DNA of 64,000 nt, taken from contig JAGFBZ010001548.1 of assembly GCA_018398805.1 (NCBI GenBank), positions 601,001 to 665,000 of the forward strand, written 5' to 3'. This stretch comes from Hirundichthys speculiger (Eukaryota > Chordata > Actinopteri > Beloniformes > Exocoetidae). Positions within the stretch are counted from its first letter, which is position 1. The number at the start of each line of letters is the position of its first letter. Below, piece after piece: positions 1 through 37,110 of this stretch. Below the pieces are notes generated by a model, which had not been told where the DNA came from, did no database searches, and saw only the letters and a program-made list of their open reading frames with translations. The translations under genes were made by a program, and so were the position numbers.

Positions 1-2980
1 ATGTATTTTATTATTTTGTCAACAAGAATTTCTAAAAGAATGAAAAAGTCCTTTTATTAAATAGTCACAAAATTTGGGGAAAACCTGACAGCTGATATTT
101 TTTCCCATAGATGTGTATGCTTTCTAATGAAATTTGTGAGCAAGGGACCCATCTACATCACAAAATATTATGTGAGAATCAAAACCTTGGGAGAAAGACC
201 CATCTATCAGACAAATTTTCCATCAAAGTATGGATGTCTGCTATGTTGTAACAGTTACATGAACTGTATATGCTTTTTAAAGTCACATATCATGTGAGCT
301 GACAGATACTAAAATTGTGTCATTTTGCAAAGCCTTTGTGACTTCCTGAAAGAGTTTGATTAAACCTTTTCAAAACCAAAGTCAAAGGTCAACATATAAA
401 ATTAGAAACAGGAAAGTGGCCTTGGATGGGGTACACTTATAGCTGTACATGAATTTGGGTTTAGTGATAACCTTTGAAGATTGTTGCTGATATTCACAAA
501 TACTGTTTGGCCTGCCCTAGACTATTCTTTATAAGCACAGTATTCCCCTTGAAAACAACAGTTAGTCATCCCAGACTGTTTCAAAACTAGGTCAAGAGAG
601 AAATTAAAGTTATGCAACATTGTTTTAAAAAGCCAACAATTTTATGGTTTGGTGGTATCACTCTGGAAAATACGAGACCTCTCGTAAAACTACCAAAAAA
701 AGATTCATTTTTTATTTAAATTCACCAAACCTCCTAAAAAGCACCTAACCCTCTTTGTCGATCCTGTACAAGACTGAAACCAGAGGAAAGTGATTTTCTT
801 CTATTACTGAATTTTTTACACTTGGAAATTTATCTTGTGCTCCGTGCAGACCTAAATCACACTCTGTTTTTAGTGTTACTGGAGAGTTTATTTACTTATA
901 AGTTAAATGGCTTTTTGGTAATGTATTTCAGTGATAGATTTTTTGCAATGGGATGAGTGAAGATGTTTACAAAATTTGCTCTTGAATTCTGCAGAATTTA
1001 AAAACTATGTTTAAGACTGATTCTGAATGAACAAACCATAATATCTTTGGTTTATAATGGGAGATCAGTGGAGATACATTTATTTACCATTTAACACAAG
1101 AGTGTATCAAGGAATAATCTTAATAAGCCTCAATATCAAGAGTCAGTTGTTACCATTTAATATAAATTTGATGAACCTGTACCTCAGGAATAAGCTCCAA
1201 CATAAACTCATATAAAGGAATCTAAGAAAGGTGGTGTATATGCATATCTATAACAGGCTTCTCAAAGAGCCAAAACAGTTTTCCATTTACACAGATTCCC
1301 AAACAGTTGCTTACTTTCCCAGGTTTTCTTATGATTAAAATTAGCTTGAAGAACAATGAAGGATAAATAGAAGTATGGAATTAATAGGCTTGTGCTTCCG
1401 ATTACTTTTACATATTTTGAGATGGTTAGTGTTAAAGAATAAAAAGACAAAGATGTAACATTGAAAGTTTTAAACCTTTACCTCAAAACTTTTAAGTTTT
1501 GAAATAATTTCCCACTCAGTAAATTCCACTCAGTTGATATTGTAATGAATGAGTAGCAAGCACAACAATTTTACAGTTATGAAATAGTCGTAACTTAAAT
1601 GAGTGCTAAACAGCTAGCAGCAATTCAAAAGACATAAAAGAAAGTGGATCACAACTATGGCTGTGGCATAATTCTGGGTCAATTTCTATGTTCTGTGATG
1701 GAATATGATATAATAATGACCAGTGGGGGAAAAAAAAGTGCTGGTCATCACTTCATCATTTTATCGCATAGTCTTCATCCCATTTGTTTTCCACTCTGTT
1801 TTTACAACAAGTAGGGAGTGGATGATTCACTCATAAAGGCCACAACCACAATTCAGGCCTCCCCCTCATTTTTTCTTGGTGATATTTTTAGAGGCCATCT
1901 TTCCACAATCCTCAAGTGCAAAGCAAAGGAATTGTTTTTGTTGATGTTTGGCTTACCACTTCAGTGTGGTGACTTGTGATGAGCTGGTGCCCATACGTCA
2001 CAAGGGGCCACAGTGAGTAGGAGTCAGGCTCCAAGAACTATTAAGGGCGGAGTCAGTAGCCCAGGTTATTGGGCAACCAGTGAAGGGGAAATGTCATATG
2101 GATCTCCACTTGCTGCTATTTTCATACAGTTCCACTTCTGTTTTGAGTTTAGTGAGAAGCCACAATATCCTGTTAAGCATTGTATAAGTAGCTAAATCGT
2201 GTTTAGGGCTGGCCTGGTTAATCTGAGTCTGCCAAGTCTGGAGATTCTACATGGAACAAATCAGTGCTGTGGATGTACTGATGGATGGATGAATGGACTA
2301 TTGGCAAGGTCAATTTTCCTAAAAGACTGAACATATTTTGTTACAATATCTGAATTAGTCTCTCACTGTGTTAACTAGCATTTGGTAATTTTTTGTTTTG
2401 ACTCTTAAAATCAATTCAGTCAATATTTAGTTCAAGACTTATCTGTTTTGTTGGAAATAGATACAACCTTTTGGTGTAGCAAAACCAAAATCACTGATTT
2501 CCTTTGACTGGAATAGAGAAAAATTACATGATATGTGATCATTAGTGAATGACTGATGCAATTTGAAACAGAAATCTGTGCTGAAACACATTTCATAGTG
2601 AAAAACATGCTTTATACTAAAACAATTAAAATGAATTAAATTACTGAATTTAATAGTTTTCTCATGATTTCAAATCCATAACTTGATTTAGAAAGTAAAA
2701 AAAAAATAATAATAATAATAATTGTCAACGCAAAAATGAATGTTGTTTGCCTGAGACATCATCCTCTAAAGCAGTCCTGCGGCATCTCTGTCATTCCTCT
2801 GGCTGGCTGTCTTCCAGTGTGGTTTTCCTCCAAAGAGTAATTACAGCATGGTCTCAGTCAGACACCTTCTGGTTGCAAGGCTGTTGGGAAAATGATGGAA
2901 AGCATCCACTGTCGAAGAGGGAAAAGAGCATCTTCACTTTGTCTGAGATCTGGGAATGTCAGGTTGACATTAGAGTCACA
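1..2980. other. AT-rich intergenic DNA, no gene recognised
   Basis: I see no convincing coding exon, RNA gene or complete mobile element here. The open frames are about 60 codons or less, with unrecognisable and low-complexity translations. A short TGGA run near 2,280-2,300 resembles the tails of fish interspersed repeats. An (AAT)n run lies near 2,705-2,722. Confidence 0.6.
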
Positions 2981-3111
<131 letters not shown>

Positions 3112-3652
3112 GTCAAATCAAAATCAAATCAAAAATAGATAGTCTGAGGAGGAAACACCGATGAACCAAACTCCGATGACCCAAACTGTCTCTTCTGGGA
3201 AGACCGAGCTCCCTCAATCTGGTGAGCGATAGAGCCGACCGTCCCAGAGCCCGGTTCAACATGCGGACCAGGTTGTTGGCGTCACCCCTGGCGGTGCCGG
3301 GCCTACCAGGTCTCCAGATGGCCACTGCCAGGTCAGCTGACTCACCCTGGCATGCAGACTGCTGGATAGGGGCAGCATGTCCGCTGCTGCCACGTCGGGG
3401 GCTCCCGTCCCGGCTCAGTTGACGCTGCAGCCCGGATCCAGTGGCGGTGGTTGCCGCGGGTAGCAGTTCAGGGTTCGCTTCCCCGAACCGGCCCCCAGCG
3501 ACCCCGTCCATGTCCGCGGCGGCACGTCTCCACCAGCCACAAGAGGACCAGTCTGCACCCGCAGACAGCACGTTGACACCTGACCACAAAATCACCACAC
3601 ACTGGGCACAAACTGGAGCGTCCAAGGTCCAGCGTTGCAGGGATGGACGTTG
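3112..3652 (-). mobile_element. GC-rich insertion bounded by GATA arrays, probable retroelement fragment
   Basis: This 540-bp segment is much richer in G+C and CpG than its AT-rich surroundings and has a GATA array at both ends. On the - strand it carries an open frame of 170 codons (3,625 to 3,113). That frame is rich in Arg, Gly and Ala and has no domain I can name. On the - strand the segment ends in a (TATC)n run, a tail type seen on fish non-LTR retrotransposons, including the one near 52,100 in this window. I infer a truncated LINE fragment. The alternative is a SINE-like or unrelated insertion into a microsatellite. No family was identified with certainty. Confidence 0.4.
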
Positions 3653-3684
<32 letters not shown>

Positions 3685-3907
3685 GATATATATAGATCCA
3701 TACTTACACTCAGCTAAAACACTTAGCTTGTTTTTGCTTATGTTCTGGTTTCCAACAGAACAAAGTCACTATGACTCTTATACTCTGCTTTGGGTAGAAA
3801 CATAGTTTTGCATAATAACTTAAAAACAAGAAGAAACAGCAGACTAGATCTTCCTAATATCCATGTCATACCTGATTTGTGTTACTGTGCCAAAACACAT
3901 GACAATA

Positions 3908-4009
3908 CAGTGATCCCTTGCCAATTTGTATTTTAAGTTTAGCGTTTTAGTTATTCACAGATTTTTCAGAAATATATAATAAATAATATATATATTATAT
4001 ATATTATGT

Positions 4010-4051
<42 letters not shown>

Positions 4052-4690
4052 TAATATATCTATATATATATATATAATAAAAATAAAAAAAAAAACATCA
4101 CAAGATGTTGTGCATGTTTTCTCACAGCGAAGAAATGTTGTGAGCTAGCCTGGCCACTTTAAGAAGGTGGCCTTATGGGTAATGGTGTGTGTGTGTGTGT
4201 CGTGGGACGGCAGAACGAAAACGGGGTTTAGATGAAAAGTGGAGTGAGCATAAATAGCAGCCCAGCATGTATAGATTAACATTCTCTGTTCACCGATGGG
4301 AGCTGAACAATACAACCTGTGTGATATTACAAGTTCCGTGCAGTGCCAGAATAAAGTGTCCGTTCCATGCAAATAAAACTGGACTTTTTCTTTTGTTTAC
4401 TCACTGCTCACTGTTGTTAGCGTGTTACCTGCTAATTATGAGCCAAAAATAGTGCAATACAAGCGATTTCTTTTCTACGGTTCGGAGACCAGAGGCTGTG
4501 AAGGAAACAGAAAGACCACAGCTGAGCCTTTGTCTTGTTTCGCTGCAGTGCCTCACTACTTTTTTGTGGTTTTTAAACATATTTTAAACACATTATTCAG
4601 GCTCGGGGGGCTCCGGCTCCAGTTCACGGATTTTGATTTCCATGGGGGGGCCGCTGGTCCCCATTAACTGCGACAAATAAGGGATCACTG
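3908..4690. mobile_element. TA-flanked DNA transposon (Tc1/pogo-type MITE), copy 1
   Basis: The element starts CAGTGATCCCTTG and ends in its inverse, AAGGGATCACTG, with TA on both sides, as expected for a Tc1/mariner/pogo-type insertion. A TA microsatellite has expanded inside it at about 3,990-4,076. Its interior is shared with the copy at 53,870-54,552, including a GTCGTGGGACGGCAGAA block and a GAATAAAGTG block. No transposase is visible, so it is non-autonomous. Confidence 0.8.
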
Positions 4691-4883
4691 TACTTCTCCC
4701 ACATGTTCCTGAACCTGAACTTTTGTTCTGGAGGTCAGCTCAATATAAAGGCAATGCAACACACACAAACACAAGTCTTTACGTCTGTTTACATCTTAGC
4801 AATCTTATTTGACAAAAAAACAGCAGTGGCTGCAGTATTCATAAGAAGAATGGAGATATGCATTTTACCTGCACATGTCCATT

Positions 4884-4980
4884 CATCCATGTATCATCAT
4901 CGATACCATCTTATTTCCTGTGCAGGGTCACAGGGATCTGCTGGAGCCTATCCCAGTTCTCTTTGGGCAAAACGCAGGGG
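4884..4980 (-). repeat. Fragment of common teleost TGGA-tailed repeat
   Basis: On the - strand the segment contains the blocks GATAGGCTCCAGCAGATCCC and GTGACCCTG followed by a degraded TGGATG tail. The same blocks recur on the + strand near 25,680, 37,030 and 37,580. It is a 3' fragment of an abundant fish interspersed repeat. I cannot assign its family. Confidence 0.65.
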
Positions 4981-7900
4981 TCTTGTACATGTCCTTTCTC
5001 TATAGTGGAGTAAAACAAAAAACAAACAAAAATGTATTGCATTACAAGTACAGTGTTGTGGTGCTTTTATAGCTGTAAGAAGTTCAAACCATTGTACCAA
5101 AAGTGAGAAAGAAAAAAAGATTAGAGGGTTAGCGGGAAATAACTTCATAACTTCTGAATGACAAGACCAGGGCCTTTTATATTTGAAAATGAACATTGTC
5201 TCGCAGGTTGTATTCAAATAGTGTCTGAGGAGGTGAATTGGTCACCTTGAATTAGTTCATGTTAAAACTGTATTCTCATATAAATGTATTAATGTTCAAT
5301 ATGGGTGAATCTATAATTATAAATTATGTTTGTATTCAGTAAGAACTGTTGACACCTGTCATGATGTGTTTCATTACAATGCACATGTTAATTATTTATC
5401 AGCTTTAAAAAATGTTTGCAGCACCTTTTTAGAAATGTTCAATACCTTTCTATTCTTTACATCAGGCTAAACTAATTGTCATCTGTCTTTTTGCTTGGGC
5501 ATTTTGAGAGCGGTATCAATCCTTTTCTTTGCATGCGTGTTCAAGTATTTCTGTAACAGAAATGCGAGTAATCAATCAGTGTGTCTTTGGACTTCTTGTG
5601 AATGAATAGCTCCTCTGGAGGTGCCAGGTCAGCAGGGTGTTACATACTTTTAGGCTTGACTCACTCACAGAGACATGTGAGACAGGTCTGGAGTCTGCAA
5701 AAGGAAAAAACACATCTGACACACAAAGATACACAAATTTAAGTAGACACACACTTTGGTCATATCACCTTGCACAGGACGAGATCATACTGACATACAG
5801 GAAGCAGTTTGGGGGCAAAAATGTGTCAGTGTGAAGCAGTGAGGACACCTCACAGTACTGTGAGGTAAAAAGATTGAAGAAGGAGTAACACAGCTATAAT
5901 TGCTTGCGTGGGCTCACACATTTGAATTTACAGACTGTTATGGAGCCATGCCACCCATTTGCTTACTGAGGAACTATAAGAGACAAAAATACAGAGCAGA
6001 TATTTTTCTCACTTGTTACCCAAAGTGTTTAAGGTCCCTCCCTTTGCCTTGGAGTTGCTAAATTTATCCCCCCTTGCTCAAACGTAATAAGCCAAAATGA
6101 CACCATTATTTTGACTAGACTGTTTTTCCTCCCAGAAAGAGAGTCCAGAGGAAGTGTAGGTGACCTAGACTGGTTAACCACCGCACAACCACAGGTTGGC
6201 TGGGGCATTGCCACCCCCACAGTCACCCTCTGCATCCACCGCCTGCCAGATTGACATTACTACTACTACATGCAATGACCACAAGTGGCCCTGGTCCAAC
6301 CTGCCATTGGATGCATGCTCTGTACTTTCCCTTTCTTCATTGGTGTAAACAGTCTGCCTTCCGGCCATCAACCATAACAGAACTCATTTAGATTGATTTT
6401 ATAGGCCAGCCATATGTATGTTTGTGTTTGGCCCTATACGGAAAATTCCTGCAGTACACTTGCTTTTCATTGTATGCGCACAGTTTATATGTGTGTGTTA
6501 TTTTAGCATGACTTTTTCTCCACAAATTGCAACAAGTCCCTGTCTGGGAATCATCAGCTGTGGAGTCTTGGTTCAGAGGTTTCAATGAAGTTTATTTTAG
6601 ATGGAACAGGGAAGAAATTAGTCCATCTTCTCTCTATTCAGGAAATTAAAAAAAATATACCTCTACATTCCCTAATAGGTTTTATGGGCAACAACTACAG
6701 ACAACAGGTAACCGTTCAGATAGAACATGTAAACATGATCACCACAATGAACAAGGCAGCTTTTGAGAACAGTTCTGACACACCCCTGCTGTAGCCAAAA
6801 AGCCAGATGTTGTCATCTGGCCTCTGCTGATACGCTCAGTTGCATATAAAAAAATAAAAGAAAAAAGAAAGAAAGTACCTTTCTCTCCCAATATTTGGAT
6901 CCCTTGTATTACCTGGGACTGAGCGTACACTGTAAGCACTATATATGCACTAAAACACACATACTCACATCAGCGCCCACCTTACTGGCTGCGGTACACT
7001 GAATGAGGTTTTTCGGATCATTTCTTTGTAGCAGCAACACTCCACTAAGGCTATAGGACTGAAATATAACAATAGCTGTTTAACCATGGATGTCTTTTCT
7101 GATTTAATCTGTCTGATGGCAAGTACAACTTGTTGCACAAAATTATTTTTGCGTAATTCTCTTTTTGTTATTGAAGCCTGTGGGATAAACTTTGGGAAAA
7201 CAAAAAGTCACTTTGAACTCTCTGACTCCATGACCACATCTCAAACGAATTCAACCCAAAAATGTATTTTCACCCTGTAGATAGATATTTTTTTAACTAC
7301 CTTAACTATCCCCCTTAAATTCCACTGTAAATCAAAAGCTTGATTGTTATTTTTAAAACAAATTTCACATTGTCATGAACTCACATAAGTTTAAGGGTAT
7401 TTCATTTTACACCAGAAACAAGCTGACATAGTGAATAAAAAGTACTTGCTAGCTTAGAATTATAATATGAATTGACAACTCTTTTTTAATTTTTTTTTTT
7501 TTTTAAAGAATAGTAGTCCTGTTTTTACACATGGCGAGACTCTAGACCTAGTGGTGGTATGCCTCTATCCAGAACTTTCCATGTTTCTTCTCTGTGGTGA
7601 TGATGGCAGTGTTAGTCCCAGTCCAGACAGTGTCATAGTTTCCTGTGCAGCTGAAGTTTTTCCCTCTGTCTTGTACAAACTGACCAATGTCATGCCATTT
7701 GATGATGCTTTTAGCAGACTACAAAGAGATTTTAAGTCAGTCACTTATGCTTGTAAGTCATAGAATTCTATTTTTATCAAATTAGTTTTTGTTGTATTAT
7801 TTTATAATTGTTTTCTATCCCAATATCATAGTCTCAAACCAGCTCAACAATCATTTGTCCAAAAACTTGCACTTGAAGTTACTGTCAGTGGCATTTCACT

Positions 7901-8190
7901 TCATCAGCACATGGAAAACCAGGTTACATATTCTGTAATTCTCTATGACACTGCATGGGGGAAGTTGTGCAATGCTTTTGCATTTTCCTCTTACATTGCA
8001 AGTTTCAGTCCAGAAAGATGACTAATTAACAAAATAAGTTAAGTTTTCTTTCATCTATTTATATTATACATATAAATACATCAGCAAGTTTTCTAATACC
8101 TGGAAAGGCTTGTGATTCTTGGCTGGACTGAGAAGGCTCAACATTTTCCACTTAAAAAATTAATAAATAAATTGTAATGCGCAGGTATGA
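4981..8190. other. Intergenic DNA, no gene recognised
   Basis: This AT-rich DNA has only short, unconvincing frames. The one hint of coding ancestry is near 7,510-7,760. There, a + strand frame reads HGETLDLVV, resembling the HTLDLV motif near the end of LINE endonuclease domains, followed by about 65 unrecognised codons. A degenerate LINE scrap is possible but unproven. Confidence 0.4.
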
Positions 8191-8193
8191 TAT

Positions 8194-8218
8194 GGGGGGG
8201 GGGGGGGGGGGGGGGGGG
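8194..8218 (+). repeat. Poly-G run of about 25
   Basis: This is an uninterrupted run of about 25 G. Similar G-runs occur at about 9,607-9,640, 24,104-24,126, 49,173-49,184, 51,790-51,800 and 54,504-54,519. Exact lengths of such runs are unreliable in assemblies. Confidence 0.9.
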
Positions 8219-8576
8219 ATCCAGATTTATTGATTTTGTCTATAAATAAAAATTTTGAAATAAAAATAATTAGAAATTATTTAAAACTTATAATAGTAGA
8301 AGTAATGTTTCACTGACTGTTGTGCTCTTACATTTTCATATTAGTATTCCCCCATGCATGATTCATTAGCCAGGTATTTATTTATTTAGGTGTGGGTAAT
8401 TTTCAGCTGTTTTGTGTCTATCCTCAACTGATGATTATTTTTATTATGGATTAAACATCTGATAATTTTGCCTAGTAATATGATTGTTACATTTGTAAAT
8501 ATTCTTTAAAAAAGTAGACAAGTGCCCTAATTTATTATATATAAATTATTACATATATATAACTTATATGTTACTA

Positions 8577-9137
8577 AAGGTCACTTTTATTTAAATGTTC
8601 TGCTGTCACATGAACTAAAGTGCTATAACATTTGTTGTTTACACACTTTTAACATCAGCATTTGTCAGTGACACATATTTACAGTTTTTTTCATCCTGTT
8701 TTTTTATTAAAAATAAATTAAGTCTACCAACAAAATCCTAACAATCAAGAGGCCACAATCATAACATTAAAACAGGTAATTTCTGAGGTAACAGCAGAAA
8801 CCTTTAACGAGGAGTTCAACAAATAACCTTGTTTCTGTCAAATCCACCATCTGGAAGAACTTTAAAATAAAAATGTCCATGTAAAAGTTCGGTAATCGGT
8901 AATTATCTATGTATCGTTTGTTTTTTTTTTTCAATTTTCAATTGTCAATCAAAAATTTAAAAAATTAAAAAGTGACTTTTTATTTTGTTTTTATTTTACA
9001 TTTTTTAAGAGATGAGATTTACACTAAATATGAGTTACTGGCAAGTGTTGATGATAAAAGTGTTTGAACAACAAATGTTATGGCACTTTAGTTCATATGA
9101 CAGCAGAACATTTAAATAAAAGTGACCTTTACACTAC
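8577..9137. mobile_element. Long inverted repeat (fold-back DNA element)
   Basis: The stretch 8,577-8,665 (AAAGGTCACTTTTATTTAAA and onward) recurs in reverse complement at about 9,050-9,132, with a few mismatches over about 85-90 bp. Similarity fades inward for another 40 bp or so. The arms are about 380 bp apart. The adjacent 9,170-9,225 segment has paired GCGATTAATCG motifs, also seen at 37,915-37,960, which are common at the ends of fish hAT-like elements. I read this as a non-autonomous DNA transposon with long terminal inverted repeats. Confidence 0.65.
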
Positions 9138-9165
9138 TTTTGTATTCATTATTTGATTTTCCATA

Positions 9166-9225
9166 TACAATGCGATTAATCGTGATTAATCAGGGAAATC
9201 ATGCGATTAATCGCGATTAAAAATG
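9166..9225. repeat. GCGATTAATCG motif repeats (hAT-like terminus)
   Basis: Two GCGATTAATCG-type motifs are separated by about 30 bp. The same motif followed by AGATTAAAAATG occurs at 37,910-37,985. This looks like the terminal region of a fish DNA transposon family. Confidence 0.45.
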
Positions 9226-9329
9226 TTATTTGTTGCCTCTAAGTGCTAAAATCCAAATTTGTGGAAAAACCAAGATATCAAGAAACTAAATCTGTCACAG
9301 AAATGTTCATTCTTCCTATTCACAGTCAT

Positions 9330-9590
9330 GGGGGCCTGGAGTTTTTCCATGCTGTTGCTGATCAAGAAAGTCCACCCCTGACAAGTCACCAGACCATCAC
9401 AGGGCTAACACAGACTGAAACAATCATGTACCCTCCTACTCATACATCCCAGTTTAGGATCACCAATTAGCTGAACATGCATGCTTTTGGACTGTGAGTG
9501 GAAATTGGAGCACCTGGAAAAAAAAACCTAAGCAGGCACAGAAGATGCAAACTTCACAGACGAAGGCCCAAGGCATGCCACACACCAGTG
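9330..9590 (+). repeat. Degenerate body of a common teleost interspersed repeat
   Basis: The blocks GACCATCACAGGGCTAACAC, GGATCACCAATTAGCTGAAC, GCTTTTGGACTGTGAGTGG and GATGCAAACTTCACAGA occur in the same order as in a very abundant teleost repeat. The copy is diverged and its ends are unclear. Confidence 0.65.
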
Positions 9591-10499
9591 GAGTCCAAAA
9601 GTATGATGGGGGGGTGGGGGGTGGGGGGGGGGGGGGGGTCTTAAATTTTAACTTATGTCTTTGCATACATGTAAACATTTATGTTCCACCACCTATAACT
9701 GTTATGTTAGAGGTTGGTGACTATTTGCATAGGAATTCACAAGTTCATCTTTGTTCACTCATATCTTTGATTTAAGTAAAAAGTAAATCTTATGGAATAC
9801 GAGCATTTGGTATTTATCTAAATGTGGCAAGTCTCATCTAAAAGATTGATCTATGTTCCCAGACATTTTGTGGCTAGACAAGTGGCTGTTATGGATGTGA
9901 GGAAAGTGGGAAGAAGAAGGAGCAAGAAAAGAGGTGAGTGGGCAGTGAGTGAAAATGGGAGGAGTGTGTCTGGGTGTGGGACACTCATCCCACTGAGGGG
10001 AGCAGTTGTGGTGTTTTGATCAAAATCCAGCAGAGGAGAAAAGAGAAGGGTGTGGGTGAGTAAGAGAGTTAGAGGGAAAGAAAGAGAGAGAGAGAGAAAT
10101 ATTTCCACCCACCCAGCAAGGAGACACACTCATAAACAGCAGGCAGACTGAGAGAGAGTCAGAAAGACACAGGATCTCAGGGCAGCAGTAGTTCAAACAC
10201 AGTTGCAGGCTTAAACAGAGCTTCATTGAGAGAAAATGTTTTATTAAAGGGGAGGAAAAGTCACACATTTAAAGGCACACATACACTAATGAACACAGAG
10301 CCTCTTATAAATTTAGAAGCAAGAACTCAAAATAGGACCATAAGAGAAAGACAGTATCAAGAGCTTGATTAATCAGCCTCCCCCCCAGCACACACACAAA
10401 GAACACACTGGTGTTGGTGCTGAGTGCAATCCACTGTAAGGAACAGGGCTGGTCTACCTCAATAAGTGATACATCGGGAAGGACGGAGCAATCGACTGG
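9591..10499. promoter_or_regulatory. Upstream region and probable 5' UTR of abcc6
   Basis: A G-rich run at 9,607-9,640 is followed by a purine-rich tract (AGAGAGAGAGAGAG near 10,084-10,100) and then DNA leading into exon 1. No TATA box or transcription start can be fixed. An in-frame stop at 10,467-10,469 means the coding sequence cannot begin upstream of the ATG at 10,500. Confidence 0.35.
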
Positions 10500-35394
<24,895 letters not shown>

Positions 35395-36710
35395 GTCTCT
35401 GATTAACCTCCTCAAGAAAAACTGAAAACCTGGTGTAGAAATGCGGCACCTCATTTGTGGTGGCTCTTCAATGCATATTAAATTGGGCCATTCCAAGCTT
35501 TGTGGCAGCTCAAAACCCCTCTTTGTGAGGACATTGTCTCTGAATCTCAAGAGCAGCTGCTGCCGCCGTCCCCACAGTATTTTTGGTGTTTTGTAAAACA
35601 GTAGGACACCTTGTCCGGAGTAAGGAAAAATACTTGTTAACCTCAGTTGATGAACAATCAAAACAAAACTATACTATGGGTTGACTATTTTCAAAGCTTT
35701 AAACATTGTACATAGAGGAGTGTCATCAGTTTATTCTGTAAAGGATTAAGCCAAAGGCTGGAATGAAAGAGTACCACAGATCTTAATGATTTTAATTTTC
35801 TTCAAGAATGAGAGTTATATTTTTTTGTAGTTTTTTTTTTTTTAAAGTGCTTATCAAGCACATGAGTTGTTTTTGATATTGTCTCAGGCTTAGACATGGA
35901 TGTTTACTCATACTTTATTAGCCTCACATACCAAAAAAGAGGCAACTTTGTACTTGCAAATTGACACACGTCTGTTTTATGTTCTCATCCCTAAAACTGG
36001 GACAGGAATTGTTCTGACACACTAACCTTCAGAAGGTTCATGCTGGCAAATGCAGGGGAATTGAGGTTTTTACAGCCTCCAAAATCTAAACTTGAGGCCA
36101 TTTTTATATGTCAGGGAAAAAAAATGGAAGTAAGCCAACACATAAGCAATCAGCCACCTGTGTTATGACTGTACTATATTTCTGGCAAAGTAAACACATA
36201 AAGTCAATAGAGACCTTGCTGGTCAGATTTAACCTGACACCAGGAGAGAAAACCATCACAAATGAAGAGAACAGCTCTTGAAAACAATGATGATAAATCT
36301 CTATGGCATTGACTCTGCCTATACCACACAAACTAAGGTCATATACATACACAGTGAGGGAAAGGAGAAAAATATCAGTATTGTTCTTATGGTGCTGACA
36401 TGAGAGACTGTAAATAGTTCAAATTAAGCTTTAGTGTTAATTCAAAGAAAGAGCCCTATGAACTTTTCAAAGAGAAGAAAAATGTACTGTTTTTGTCTTA
36501 CTGATTTAGACAATATATGTAAGAGAAACCCATGAGTTTATTTATGTCAAATGACAAATGTATTAAGTGTCCTTAAAAGTCTGAGGAGTATGTTATATTT
36601 ATACTTTTTTTAAGAAGCGTGATCATTTTCACTGACCTTTTACTTTTAATGTACTGTCTTGTTCCATACATCATGCTGGATAATAAAATTTATTTGTATC
36701 TATGGCTGTG
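35395..36710 (+). other. abcc6: abcc6 3' UTR with polyadenylation signal
   Basis: About 1.3 kb of AT-rich, non-coding DNA follows the stop. AATAAA lies at 36,682-36,687, so the transcript probably ends near 36,700. No other strong signal was noted between the stop and this site. Confidence 0.6.
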
Positions 36711-36835
36711 TCAGACTTCATATTATGATATTGTGTTTTTAAAACTAAACCACATGATTATCATGCATATTAGTAATAATTATAGATTTAAAGTGTGAGG
36801 TGATGCATGCTTTTGACTGTTTTATTGACAGTATT

Positions 36836-36885
36836 TAGGGCCCGAGCACCGAGGGTGCGAGGACCCTATTATTATTATTCTCCTA
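36836..36885 (+). repeat. GAGCACCGAGGGTGCGAGGACC repeat fragment
   Basis: AGGGCCCGAGCACCGAGGGT, then GCGAGGACCCTATT and an ATT run, occurs here and again at 43,660-43,690. It is a widespread teleost repeat boundary. Confidence 0.7.
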
Positions 36886-36999
36886 AATGAATCGCCTGTG
36901 TATATGTGTAGATGTGTTCACCTGGAGGTAAGGTTTTAGTTGCGGATGCGTGTAAGTGGACCGTTCCGGATCTTGCAGTACCTCCGCAGCGGATACGTG

Positions 37000-37110
37000 G
37001 AGTCTTTTTGCTGTCAGGGTTGTCTCCGAAGAGAGCTGGGATAGGCTCCAGCAGATCCCCGTGACCCTGCATAGAATTAAACGGGCATAGATGATGGATG
37101 GATGGGTGGG
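37000..37110 (+). repeat. TGGA-tailed repeat fragment
   Basis: GATAGGCTCCAGCAGATCCC, GTGACCCTGCATAG, then ACGGGCATAGATGATGGATG with a TGGA tail is another copy of the family seen near 4,900, 25,680 and 37,580. Confidence 0.7.
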
